Shown here piece after piece: positions 37,176-45,069 of a DNA stretch of 64,000 nucleotides. Made by a program: the position numbers and the translations under genes. A model generated the notes under the pieces. The model saw nothing but the letters and a program-made list of their open reading frames with translations. It made no database searches and had not been told where the DNA came from. The first letter of the stretch is position 1. Each line of letters opens with the position of its first letter. The stretch covers positions 80,108-144,107 of the forward strand of contig NZ_RKME01000012.1 of NCBI RefSeq assembly GCF_003797825.1, read 5' to 3'. Origin of the DNA: Gordonia sp. OPL2. Lineage in GTDB: Bacteria; Actinomycetota; Actinomycetes; Mycobacteriales; Mycobacteriaceae.

Positions 37176-37185
37176 GGATCGATCC

Positions 37186-37390
37186 GGTCTCGATACGCGG
37201 GCTCGCCCGGGGGCTCGCTCGCTACTCGACCATCGGGTGTGGAGATACCCGTCTCGACTCGCTACTCGACCATCGGGTGGTGACACCCGTCTCGACTCGC
37301 TACTCGACCACCGGGTGTGGTGACACCCGTCTCGACTCGCTGATCGAGTAAGTTCCGAGCCGCCAGGCGAGGGGCCGTATCGAGATCTAC
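37186..37390. repeat. Tandem 38-40-bp intergenic repeats after leuS
   Basis: Units starting CGTCTCGACTCGCTACTCGA at 37250, 37288 and 37328 (the last diverged), preceded by a longer founder-like copy at 37186 (GGTCTCGATACGCGGGCTCG) and closed by GTATCGAGATC at 37379. Periods are 38 and 40 bases. The family recurs at 34208. The last part touches the end of the TfoX-domain gene. No other feature is seen in this 211-base gap. Confidence 0.85.
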
Positions 37391-37719
37391 TTCGGCGGCA
37401 GCTTGCGGGCGTAGTCGGACCCGATGGTGACCCACCGCTGCAGCTGCCGCTCGGTCTTGATGCCGTCGTCGGAGACGCGCAACCAGCCACGCGTCTCGCG
37501 CCCGGACATGACCATGGGTGCGGTGTGGTCGAACTCCAGCAGGTCCGCGGTCTGGTCGGGCGGAACGCGCACCATCAGCCCGCCCTGGCCGCTCGCGGCG
37601 ATCGCCATGTTCCCGTTGATGAGGAAGGCGAGGCCTCCGAACATCGACCGTTCGTCGACCCCGCACTCCGCCGCCAGCATCCCGCGTATCCGGTAGGCGA
37701 GGTCGTCGTCGTAAGTCAC
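37387..37719 (-). CDS. TfoX N-terminal-domain protein
   Basis: A 110-residue protein consisting of one TfoX/Sxy N-terminal domain: LAYRIRGMLAAECGVDERSMFGGLAFLINGNMAIAASGQGGLMVRVPP with the MFGG motif. Stand-alone versions are widespread; the role is unknown and there is no reason to link it to competence here. Single gene, tail-to-tail with leuS, its 3' end adjoining the repeats. Confidence 0.88.
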   Translation of the reverse strand: MTYDDDLAYRIRGMLAAECGVDERSMFGGLAFLINGNMAIAASGQGGLMVRVPPDQTADLLEFDHTAPMVMSGRETRGWLRVSDDGIKTERQLQRWVTIGSDYARKLPPK

Positions 37720-37797
37720 GGGTTCGAGAATATGTGTTCAACGGGGGTTGGAAAAGGATTCGCTCCGGCCTGTGGAGAACTCGTGGTTGGAATTGAA

Positions 37798-37813
37798 CTT
37801 ACTCATTAGTAAG
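37798..37813. promoter_or_regulatory. Palindromic operator over the acyl-CoA dehydrogenase promoter
   Basis: CTTACT-CATT-AGTAAG, a perfect 6-bp inverted repeat with 4-base spacer, overlaps the -10 box TAAGAT (37810-37815). A repressor bound here would block transcription. No regulator gene is adjacent. Confidence 0.65.
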
Positions 37814-37815
37814 AT
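37810..37815 (+). promoter_or_regulatory. -10 box for leaderless acyl-CoA dehydrogenase transcript
   Basis: TAAGAT, 6 bases before ATG 37822; this favours ATG 37822 over the in-frame GTG at 37816. Confidence 0.55.
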
Positions 37816-37821
37816 GTGCGC

Positions 37822-39018
37822 ATGGCGATCAACCTGGAGCTCCCCTCGAAGTTCGATTCGACGGTCGAGCGGACCCACATGGCGGCCGAGCACATCTTCC
37901 GGCCCATCTCACGGAGATACGACCAGGCCGAACACGAGTACCCGACCGAGCTCGACGAGCTGGGCAAACTGGCGCAGCAGTCGCGCAAGCAGGAGAAGCA
38001 GGCCGACGGCGAGAAGAAGCCGCCGAGCGCCGACGAGTCGGTGAACGGGCCGAATATGCGCGCCCTCATCTCGGCTCGGGAGATGAGCTGGGGCGACGTC
38101 GGCCTCCTGCTGTCGATCCCGTACCAGGGTCTGGGCAACGCCGCGATCGCCGCGGTGGCGACCGAGGAGCAGCTCGAGCGGTTCTCCGGGGTGTGGGCGG
38201 CGATGGCCATCACCGAGCCCAGTTTCGGATCGGACTCGGCGGCGGTGTCGACGACGGCCACCCGTGACGGCGACGATTACGTCATCAACGGCGAGAAGAT
38301 CTTCGTGACCGCAGGCTCCCGCGCCGACCACGTGGTCGTCTGGGCCACCGTCGACCGCAGTGCCGGTCGTGCCGCCATCAAGAGTTTTGTCGTTCCGATG
38401 ACCACCGACGGTGTCACGGTCGCCCGGCTCGAGCACAAGCTCGGCATCAAGGCGTCCGACACCGCTGTCGTCCGCTTCGAGAACGCTCGCGTACCCGCCG
38501 ACAACCTGCTCGGCTCACCCGAGGTCGACACCAAGAAGGCCTTCGCCGGTGTCATGCAGACCTTCGACAACACGCGTCCGGTGGTCGCCGCGATGGCGAT
38601 CGGACTCGGTCGAGCCTCACTCGAGGAGCTGCGACGGATCCTCGAAGAGGCCGGGCACCCCATCGACTACGACAAGCCGGCCGCCGCTCAACACGCCTCG
38701 GTCTGCGAGTTCATCCGCCTCGAATCCGATTGGGAGGCATCGTGGTTGCACACGGTGCGCGCGGCGTGGATGGCCGACAACTCCGAGCCGAACTCGGCCG
38801 AGGCGTCGATGTCGAAGGCCAAAGCGGGGCGTACCGTCACCGACATCACCAACAAGGCCGTCGAAGTCGGTGCGACAGCGGGCTTCTCGGAGTCGATGTT
38901 GCTCGAGAAGTGGGCCCGCGACTCGAAGATCCTCGATATCTTCGAGGGCACTCAGCAGATCCAGCAGCTGATCATCGCTCGCCGCGTGCTCGGGAAGTCG
39001 AGTGCTGATCTGAAGTGA
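37822..39018 (+). CDS. Acyl-CoA dehydrogenase
   Basis: A 398-residue FAD-dependent acyl-CoA dehydrogenase. The signature MAITEPSFGSDSAAVSTTATRDGDDYVINGEKIFVTAG (about residues 130-165) and the late motif FEGTQQIQQLIIARRVLG are present; the Glu of FEGT is in the usual catalytic-base position. A hydrophilic stretch near residues 50-75 (KQEKQADGEKKPPSADES) is unusual. Acyl specificity cannot be told. It stands alone and is probably controlled by the palindrome over its promoter. It converges with the RDD gene, 9 bases apart. Confidence 0.9.
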   Translation: MAINLELPSKFDSTVERTHMAAEHIFRPISRRYDQAEHEYPTELDELGKLAQQSRKQEKQADGEKKPPSADESVNGPNMRALISAREMSWGDVGLLLSIPYQGLGNAAIAAVATEEQLERFSGVWAAMAITEPSFGSDSAAVSTTATRDGDDYVINGEKIFVTAGSRADHVVVWATVDRSAGRAAIKSFVVPMTTDGVTVARLEHKLGIKASDTAVVRFENARVPADNLLGSPEVDTKKAFAGVMQTFDNTRPVVAAMAIGLGRASLEELRRILEEAGHPIDYDKPAAAQHASVCEFIRLESDWEASWLHTVRAAWMADNSEPNSAEASMSKAKAGRTVTDITNKAVEVGATAGFSESMLLEKWARDSKILDIFEGTQQIQQLIIARRVLGKSSADLK

Positions 39019-39027
39019 GGGGGTCGC

Positions 39028-39864
39028 CTACCCCAACAACCTCCGCCGCAACCGCTCATCCCGGCCGATCCGTTCGGTGTCGCGTCGTCGGCGCTCGGCC
39101 ATGATCGCGATGAGCACCATCTCATCCGGTGCGCCGGCGGGTGGGGCGGGAGCGACATAGGGTGCGGCATCGCGGAGCAGCCTCTGGCCCAACAGCATCC
39201 GGGCTTGCGGCTTCATGTCGGCACGGCGGGCGAGGAACTGTCGGACCATGACCGCGAGCTGATCGGGGAGTGGTGCGACGTCGGCGGTCTGCGCCCACGT
39301 CGCGAGCTCGGGCGGCATCGGGATCGGCTCGGGAACCGACAGACGATGACGATCGCGGATCACGTAGGTGCCCGCGAGAAGATCCCCGAAGCGCTTCCCC
39401 TTGCGGGTACAGACCGCGGCGAGCAGCGCCGGAATCCCCGCGCAACCGTAGATCTCGATGACGCCGAGCAGGGCGCGGGTCAGCGCGTGCCGGAAGCCGA
39501 TGGGGCCGGCGTCGTCGCGGACGGTCCGGAGTCCGACGGCCCAATGACCGACGGTCTTGCCGCGGCTCATCGTCTCCATCACCGACGGCACGACGACGAG
39601 GGCGGTGACCATCGACAAGGTGAACGACGCCACGAGGAGCGCGAAGTCGGTGTCGCCGACGACCTTCAGACTCAACCATTGGAGCGCGTACCACGCGGCG
39701 AAGCCGAGGACCAGGTCGATGAGGCCGGAGACCATCCGGAGGCCGATGCCCGCCGGCGGGAGGTCGAGCGCCACGGCCTCGCCGGAGACGAGGTCGTCGC
39801 GGCCCACGCCCACGGTCCCGCTCACACCCGCGGGTGCCATGGCCGGGGGCAGCGGTCCGTACAT
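39028..39864 (-). CDS. RDD-family membrane protein
   Basis: A 278-residue protein with an RDD domain: GIGLRMVSGLIDLVLGFAAWYAL (R, D), then VSFTLSMVTALVVVPSVMETMSRGKTVGHWAVGLRTVRDDAG and RKGKRFGDLLAGTYVIRDR. Four membrane helices, then a soluble C-terminal tail of about 90 residues rich in Arg. ATG 39864 lies 8 bases after TACTCT and is preferred over 39936, which would overlap the divergent SpoIIM-type gene. The RDD/SpoIIM pair is conserved in mycobacteria (Rv3695/Rv3694c). Function unknown. Confidence 0.87.
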   Translation of the reverse strand: MYGPLPPAMAPAGVSGTVGVGRDDLVSGEAVALDLPPAGIGLRMVSGLIDLVLGFAAWYALQWLSLKVVGDTDFALLVASFTLSMVTALVVVPSVMETMSRGKTVGHWAVGLRTVRDDAGPIGFRHALTRALLGVIEIYGCAGIPALLAAVCTRKGKRFGDLLAGTYVIRDRHRLSVPEPIPMPPELATWAQTADVAPLPDQLAVMVRQFLARRADMKPQARMLLGQRLLRDAAPYVAPAPPAGAPDEMVLIAIMAERRRRDTERIGRDERLRRRLLG

Positions 39865-39872
39865 GGTGGCCA

Positions 39873-39878
39873 AGAGTA
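39873..39878 (-). promoter_or_regulatory. -10 box for leaderless RDD transcript
   Basis: TACTCT on the minus strand, 8 bases before ATG 39864. Confidence 0.5.
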
Positions 39879-39952
39879 GCCCGGCCACGGCCGTCGGGGT
39901 GTCGTGCTGCATCGGATGAATGACGACCGGGGCCATCCCTGTCCGGCCCGGA

Positions 39953-39958
39953 TACCCT
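39953..39958 (+). promoter_or_regulatory. -10 box for leaderless SpoIIM-type transcript
   Basis: TACCCT, 6 bases before GTG 39965. Confidence 0.55.
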
Positions 39959-39964
39959 GAGGCC

Positions 39965-40960
39965 GTGGATCTCGACGCCTACGTGGCCGCGCACCGCGCG
40001 ACGTGGGAGCGGCTCGACCGTCTCTCCCGGCAACGGACGCTGTCGGGCGCCGAGGCCGACGAGATCCTGGACTCCTATCAACGCGTGGCCACCCACCTGT
40101 CGGTGATCAGATCGTCGGCACCGGATGCGTCGCTGGTCGCTTACCTCTCGGCGCTGCTGGCGCGCGCCCGTTCACGGGCCGCCGGAACCCGCGCGGGCAC
40201 ATGGTCGGACGTCGGGCGCTTCTTCGCCCGGTCGTTCCCGGCTGCGCTCTATCGGATGCGATGGTGGTGGCTGTCGGTCATGGCGGCGTCGTTCGCGGCC
40301 GCCGCGGTGATGGGGTGGTGGCTGATCGAGCATCCGCGGATCGAGAACTCGCTGATGTCACAGGCGCAGGTCGATCAGTTGGTGCAGAACGACTTCGAGA
40401 ACTACTACAGCGAATATGCCGCGACATCGTTCGCGGCGCGGGTGTGGACCAACAACTTCTGGCTCGCCGCGCTGTGTATCGGCTTCGGTGTGTTCTGCCT
40501 GCCGGTAATCTACATGCTGTACCAGAACATGCTCAACCTGGCGATCATCGGTTCGATCATGATCCGGCACGGGCGCGGTGACCTCTTCTTCGGACTCATC
40601 ACGCCGCACGGACTCCTGGAGATGACATGTCTGTTCGTCGCCGCCGGGGTGGGGCTGCGGCTGTTCTGGGCGTGGGTCGCGCCGGGTGCACGAACACGAG
40701 TGCAGGCTCTGGGCGAGGAAGGGCGAGCCGCGATCGGAGTCGCCCTCGGCCTGGTCGTGGTGCTGCTGATCTGCGGGCTCATCGAGGCGTTCGTGACACC
40801 GTCGGGCCTCCCCACCTGGATGCGCATCGCGATCGGCCTGATCGCATGGATCGGGTTCGGAGCCTACGTGTTCACGCTCGGCCGGTGGGCCCACAACGCC
40901 GGCGAGGCAGGCGACCTGAACGAGGCCGACAGAGGTGCGGCGGTGCCGACGGTGGGGTGA
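39965..40960 (+). CDS. Stage II sporulation protein M-like membrane protein
   Basis: A 331-residue SpoIIM-family protein with five or six membrane helices. A soluble helical N-terminus (DAYVAAHRATWERLDRL) precedes WWLSVMAASFAAAAVMGWWL. The family signature is NNFWLAALCIGFGVFCLPVIYMLYQNMLNLAIIGSIM followed by LITPHGLLEMTCLFVAAGVG. In non-sporulating actinobacteria its role is unknown; it normally sits with RDD, DUF58 and MoxR genes. Here the conserved group ends after this gene, where catabolic cluster A begins. The frame reaches 39920, but GTG 39965 with TACCCT upstream is preferred. Confidence 0.88.
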   Translation: MDLDAYVAAHRATWERLDRLSRQRTLSGAEADEILDSYQRVATHLSVIRSSAPDASLVAYLSALLARARSRAAGTRAGTWSDVGRFFARSFPAALYRMRWWWLSVMAASFAAAAVMGWWLIEHPRIENSLMSQAQVDQLVQNDFENYYSEYAATSFAARVWTNNFWLAALCIGFGVFCLPVIYMLYQNMLNLAIIGSIMIRHGRGDLFFGLITPHGLLEMTCLFVAAGVGLRLFWAWVAPGARTRVQALGEEGRAAIGVALGLVVVLLICGLIEAFVTPSGLPTWMRIAIGLIAWIGFGAYVFTLGRWAHNAGEAGDLNEADRGAAVPTVG

Positions 40961-40988
40961 CGTGTGTGGTTCGCGTGTCCTGCTGCAG

Positions 40989-41672
40989 TCAGTACGTGGC
41001 GCGGCCCCCGGAGGCGTCGTATACCGCTCCGGTCGAAAAGCTGACGGACGAGGAGGCGAGCCACGCGATCAACTCGGCGATCTCCTCCGGCCTGCCTATC
41101 CTGTCCATGGGTGTGAGTGTGCGCGAACGTTCGAGGATCGCTGCGTCTGTGCTGGCATTCATAGGGCTGGCAACGGCTGCAGGAGCGACCGCATTGACCA
41201 GTACACCCGCGGTGGCGAGTTCCTTCCCAAGCGACTTGGTCAGTGCGATCACCGCTGCCTTCGACGCCGAGTATGCGCTCTGCAGCGGGTTTCCATCCTT
41301 GGCGGCGATGCTCGCTATGTTGACGATGCGGCCCCAGCCGTTCTCGCACATCGCCGGGGCGAAGGCGCGGCAGGTCAGGAATGTGCCTTCGGTGTTCACG
41401 GCGAAAGTGCGTCGCCAGGTGTCGATGTCGGTGTCGACCAGGCAGGTCGAGGGGCCCACGACGCCGGCGCTGTTTACGAGGATGTCGACGGGTCCAACTG
41501 CTCGACGGAGTGCGTCCACCGACGTGGGATCGCTGACGTCGACACGAACATCCGCTTTGACTGCCAGGTCGGCTGCGATGACCTCGATCCCGTCCCGCTG
41601 TAGGCGAGCGACACAGGCGGCGCCGATTCCGCTCATCCCTCCGGTCACGATTGCTCGTCGTTGCATCGTCAT
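40989..41672 (-). CDS. Short-chain dehydrogenase/reductase, cluster A
   Basis: A classical SDR of 227 residues. The cofactor motif TGGMSGIGAACVARL, DADVRVDVSD-type second strand (IEVIAADLAVKADVRVDV), NSAGV, the catalytic Ser in ASIAA and YSASKAAV (Y-x3-K) are present. The Asp after the second strand suggests NAD(H). It probably oxidises an alcohol in the pathway served by the operon starting at 42812. It is divergent from the LysR gene and converges with the SpoIIM-type gene. ATG 41672 is chosen (GGAAAGG just upstream); 41684 and 41666 are possible. Confidence 0.88.
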   Translation of the reverse strand: MTMQRRAIVTGGMSGIGAACVARLQRDGIEVIAADLAVKADVRVDVSDPTSVDALRRAVGPVDILVNSAGVVGPSTCLVDTDIDTWRRTFAVNTEGTFLTCRAFAPAMCENGWGRIVNIASIAAKDGNPLQSAYSASKAAVIALTKSLGKELATAGVLVNAVAPAAVASPMNASTDAAILERSRTLTPMDRIGRPEEIAELIAWLASSSVSFSTGAVYDASGGRATY

Positions 41673-41688
41673 GTGCCTTTCCAACTAG

Positions 41689-41707
41689 ATTTAAGCTGCT
41701 GGCAAAT
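41689..41707. promoter_or_regulatory. LysR-type box between SDR and LysR genes
   Basis: ATTT-N11-AAAT fits the T-N11-A core recognised by LysR-type regulators. It lies in the 101-base divergent gap, as expected for autoregulation and control of the SDR. Confidence 0.5.
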
Positions 41708-41773
41708 ATAATCCGACCAGTGTTGAGTAGCATCGCGACTATATGCGCAGGGTGGCACGAGCGGAAGGTGATC

Positions 41774-42694
41774 ATGGAGATTCGATGGGTGCAGGCGTTC
41801 ATCGCCGTCGCAGAGGAGCTTCACTTCGGTCGGGCCGCCACCAGACTGCAGATGGCGCAGTCGCCATTGAGTCAGACGGTCCGCAAACTCGAGCGGGACC
41901 TCGGCGTCGAGTTGTTCGAACGCAACACGCGTTCGGTCGCACTCACCGCTGCAGGGCACGCATTCCTACCGCATGCGCGAACTGTTCTGCGTGAGGTGGA
42001 GCAGGCGCGTCAGGCTACCCGGGCGTCGGCCGGATCGATCTATGGCCGTGTCGGTCTCGGCTTCACCGGTGTCCTGAACCACTTGTCCCTGCCCCCGCTG
42101 ACCCGTGCTGTCCGCAGCAGGTACCCGGAGATCGAACTCGATCTGGTCGGACGGGTCATGACCCGCGACGCCGTCGAGCAACTCGACAGTGGCGCGCTGG
42201 ACATCGCCTTCGTCGGTCTGCCCGTTGACGCCGCCAGGATCAGCACGCGGTTGATCGCCTCGGAACCGTTCGGTGCGATTCTGCCGGTCGATCACCCACT
42301 TGCCGGTCGAACCGCCGTCGAGCTGTCCGCGCTGTCAGACGACGACTTTGTCAGCACGCCCCTCAACGCAGGCTCCGCGCTACAGGAGGACGCCCTTCGC
42401 GCATGCCTCGACGCGGGCTTTCGACCCCGAATCGTGCAGGAGATCACCGACCCCTACATGATCCTGATGCTGGTGGCGGCTGGTGTCGGCGTCGCATTGA
42501 TGACCGAGGGCATGGCGAAGGTGATCCCGCCCGGCGCCGTGTATGTGCACCTCACCGACGGCACAGTCCGCATGGATCACGGAATCGCGTGGTCGGCGAG
42601 ACCCATGCGGTCATCATTGGCACGCGATGCTGTCCTCGACCTCGCTGCCGAGGTGCTGCCCACTCCTGACGTGGCGAGTGACGACGTCTCTTGA
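41774..42694 (+). CDS. LysR-family regulator, cluster A
   Basis: A 306-residue LysR-type regulator. The winged helix is EIRWVQAFIAVAEELHFGRAATRLQMAQSPLSQTVRKLERDLGVELFERN at the N-terminus; the effector domain begins near residue 90 (GRVGLGFTGVLNHLSLPPLTRAVRSRYPEIELDL). The first helices resemble the BenM/CatR type that responds to aromatic-pathway intermediates. It lies between the SDR and the transporter-led operon and probably activates both. In Corynebacterium a LysR-type regulator (QsuR) controls shikimate/quinate genes, a fitting parallel. GAAGG precedes the ATG by 5 bases. Confidence 0.9.
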   Translation: MEIRWVQAFIAVAEELHFGRAATRLQMAQSPLSQTVRKLERDLGVELFERNTRSVALTAAGHAFLPHARTVLREVEQARQATRASAGSIYGRVGLGFTGVLNHLSLPPLTRAVRSRYPEIELDLVGRVMTRDAVEQLDSGALDIAFVGLPVDAARISTRLIASEPFGAILPVDHPLAGRTAVELSALSDDDFVSTPLNAGSALQEDALRACLDAGFRPRIVQEITDPYMILMLVAAGVGVALMTEGMAKVIPPGAVYVHLTDGTVRMDHGIAWSARPMRSSLARDAVLDLAAEVLPTPDVASDDVS

Positions 42695-42811
42695 TAAGGC
42701 TACTTGCGCACATAGTGCTAGACCAATTTAGTGTTGGACAGTCTTAGATGCCCGCGCGCACACTCGTTCCATTGATGCGACACCAGTCACATCCAATGGA
42801 GGGAGATCCAA

Positions 42812-44137
42812 TTGGCAGCCACAGCGACGCCTCCCCAGTCCTTGGAGAGGGAGGCTCATTCACAGGCTCGACGAGCCGCGATATCGGGGTTCGTCGGCAG
42901 CACACTCGAGTACTACGACTTCTTCATCTACGGCTCGGCCGCAGCGTTGGTCTTCGGGCACGTGTTCTTTCCCGGTGGTGCGACCTCGACGTTGCTCTCG
43001 ATCGGAACGCTGGGCGTTGCGTACGTCGCACGACCGCTGGGCGCTGTTCTGTGGGGTCATCTCGGAGACAAGGTGGGGCGCAAGAACACGCTGATCGCGT
43101 GCCTGGCGATGATGGGTGCGTCCACGTTCCTGATCGGCTGCCTGCCCACCTATGGTCAGGTGGGAATGCTCGCGCCGGTGCTGCTGGTGATCTTGCGGCT
43201 CCTCCAGGGACTGTCTGCCGGCGGTGAATCCCCAGGCTCTGCGTCACTGTCGATCGAACACGCGCCGGAACGCCGGCGGTCGTTCTTCGCCAGTTTCACC
43301 ATGAGCGGGATCATGTTCGGCATCGTCTTGTCGAGTCTCGTCTTCATCCCCGTGGCATCGTTGCCCGACGACCAGTTGCACAGCTGGGGTTGGCGTATCC
43401 CGTTCTGGCTCAGTATCGCCATGACCGCGGTCGCGTTCTGGGTACGCCGTCGTCTGGACGAGCCCGAGGTCTTCGTCGAGACCAAGGAGTTGAACGAGAC
43501 GGCAAGCGTCCCGGCCGTCGAGTTGTTCCGGACCCACGGCGTCGCCGTCCTGCGCATCATGCTGAGCTCGACCTTCGCGATGATGAACACGATCATCAAC
43601 GTCTTCGCGCTGGCGTTCGCGACGCAGCACAACGGCATCGACCGCACCACCATGCTGCTTGCCATCGCTGCAGCAAACATGGCTGCGGTCATCACCCAGC
43701 CCCTCTACGGTCTGCTCGCTGACCGTATCGGTCGGAAGCCGGTGTTCATCACGGGTGTATTGGGTTGCGGGGTAATGATCTTCGTCTACTTCTGGGCCAT
43801 CGGCTCGGGCAGTGTCCCGTTGGTGTTCCTGAGCGGAGCCATCCTGCTCGGGGTCTTCTATGCCGCACCCAACGGCACGTACATGGCGGCATTTCCCGAG
43901 CAGTTCCCGGCTTCGGTCCGCTTCAGCGGTATGGCCATTGGCCTCATGCTCGGTCTGTTGGTCGCCGGATTCACCCCGGCCGTAGCCCAGGCGATGACCT
44001 CAGGTGACACGAGCAACTGGACGCCCGTGGCCTGGATGTGCTTCGGATTCGCAGTGCTGTCCGCAGCAGCATTCGCTTGCGGACCCGAGACCTTCCGAAC
44101 GCCGACAGCAGAGCTCGGCGCCGCCCACAAGCGCTGA
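42812..44137 (+). CDS. MHS-family (ShiA-like) metabolite:H+ symporter
   Basis: A 441-residue MFS carrier of the metabolite:H+ symporter group: [24 protein letters not shown] in helix 1, [45 protein letters not shown] and [15 protein letters not shown]. Relatives move shikimate, alpha-ketoglutarate, dicarboxylates or proline betaine. The start is TTG 42812, with GAGGGAG 7 bases upstream and no better ATG. The stop overlaps the next frame at base 44137. As first gene of the operon it most likely imports the substrate. The 117-base gap before it has an AT-rich stretch but no promoter I can define. Confidence 0.88.
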   Translation: MAATATPPQSLEREAHSQARRAAISGFVGSTLEYYDFFIYGSAAALVFGHVFFPGGATSTLLSIGTLGVAYVARPLGAVLWGHLGDKVGRKNTLIACLAMMGASTFLIGCLPTYGQVGMLAPVLLVILRLLQGLSAGGESPGSASLSIEHAPERRRSFFASFTMSGIMFGIVLSSLVFIPVASLPDDQLHSWGWRIPFWLSIAMTAVAFWVRRRLDEPEVFVETKELNETASVPAVELFRTHGVAVLRIMLSSTFAMMNTIINVFALAFATQHNGIDRTTMLLAIAAANMAAVITQPLYGLLADRIGRKPVFITGVLGCGVMIFVYFWAIGSGSVPLVFLSGAILLGVFYAAPNGTYMAAFPEQFPASVRFSGMAIGLMLGLLVAGFTPAVAQAMTSGDTSNWTPVAWMCFGFAVLSAAAFACGPETFRTPTAELGAAHKR

Positions 44138-44172
44138 TGAGAAGCATATTCGAGTCGATCAAGGAGTACGAC

Positions 44173-45057
44173 GTGAGTGCATCGCACCATAGGATCGGTC
44201 TCATCGGCGCCGATATCGCCGACTCGTTGTCGCCCTTGCTGCACGAGACCGAAGCGCTCGATCTCAGGATGCGGGATCACAGCTACGAGACCATCGACAT
44301 CACCGCAGACCGTCGCGGAGCCGATGCCGCGCCCGCGCTCATCAGGACTGCAGTCGCCCAAGGCTTCACCGGGTTCAACGTGACGCATCCGTGCAAGCAG
44401 ACGGTCATGGCCGGGCTCGACCACATCGACGCCCACGCACTGCGTATCGGTGCGGTGAACACAGTCACCGTGCGAGACGGGCAGCTCACAGGGCACAACA
44501 CGGATGAGTCCGGTTTTCGTGCGGCACTGTCGATGGCTATGGGCAGCGACGAATTGGGGCGGGTCGTGCTGTTCGGAGCAGGTGGTGCCGGCTCAGCCGT
44601 CGCCCATGCGCTGGCCAACGCCGGAGCCATCCGGCTCACCATCGTGGACGTCGATGCTTCCCGCGCGACAGCACTCGCGGACCGGATCGCCGCGACCGGC
44701 ACCGAAGCGGTGGGAACAGCAGTGGACGCCGCCGCCGATCACGTGCGGCGCGCGGACGGAGTAGTGAATGCCACGCCGATCGGAATGAACGGCCACTCCG
44801 GCACGCCGTTCGAGCTAGACCTGCTCGAGCCGAGACACTGGGTCGCCGACATCGTCTACCGACCGATGAGCACGGAAATGCTCACCAGAGCAACCACTCT
44901 CGGATGCCGCACGGTCGGCGGAACACAGATGCTTGTCGAACAGGCGGCCGACAGTTTCGCGCTACTCACCGACGTCGAGCCCGATCGCGCGCGCATGCGC
45001 CGCCATCTCGCACAGACCCTGGCCACCCGGGCCCAGCGAGTCGGTCCGTGCTCGTAA
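44173..45057 (+). CDS. Quinate/shikimate dehydrogenase (NAD-type, QsuD-like)
   Basis: A 294-residue AroE-fold enzyme. The substrate motif SLSPLLH, the catalytic Lys in GFNVTHPCKQTVM and the Asp in GHNTDESGF are present. The nucleotide loop FGAGGAGSAVAHALANAG is followed by IVDVDASRA: an Asp in place of the NRT motif of NADP-using biosynthetic AroE, so NAD and a catabolic direction are likely, as in corynebacterial QsuD. GTG 44173 is chosen because AAGGAG lies 6 bases upstream; an ATG at 44137 touches the transporter stop. Confidence 0.85.
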   Translation: MSASHHRIGLIGADIADSLSPLLHETEALDLRMRDHSYETIDITADRRGADAAPALIRTAVAQGFTGFNVTHPCKQTVMAGLDHIDAHALRIGAVNTVTVRDGQLTGHNTDESGFRAALSMAMGSDELGRVVLFGAGGAGSAVAHALANAGAIRLTIVDVDASRATALADRIAATGTEAVGTAVDAAADHVRRADGVVNATPIGMNGHSGTPFELDLLEPRHWVADIVYRPMSTEMLTRATTLGCRTVGGTQMLVEQAADSFALLTDVEPDRARMRRHLAQTLATRAQRVGPCS

Positions 45058-45069
45058 GCAGGAGACATG

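Noticed and set aside
37250..37390. Possible CRISPR array after leuS
   Set aside because: Units are contiguous and diverged, with no unique spacers of constant length and no cas genes.
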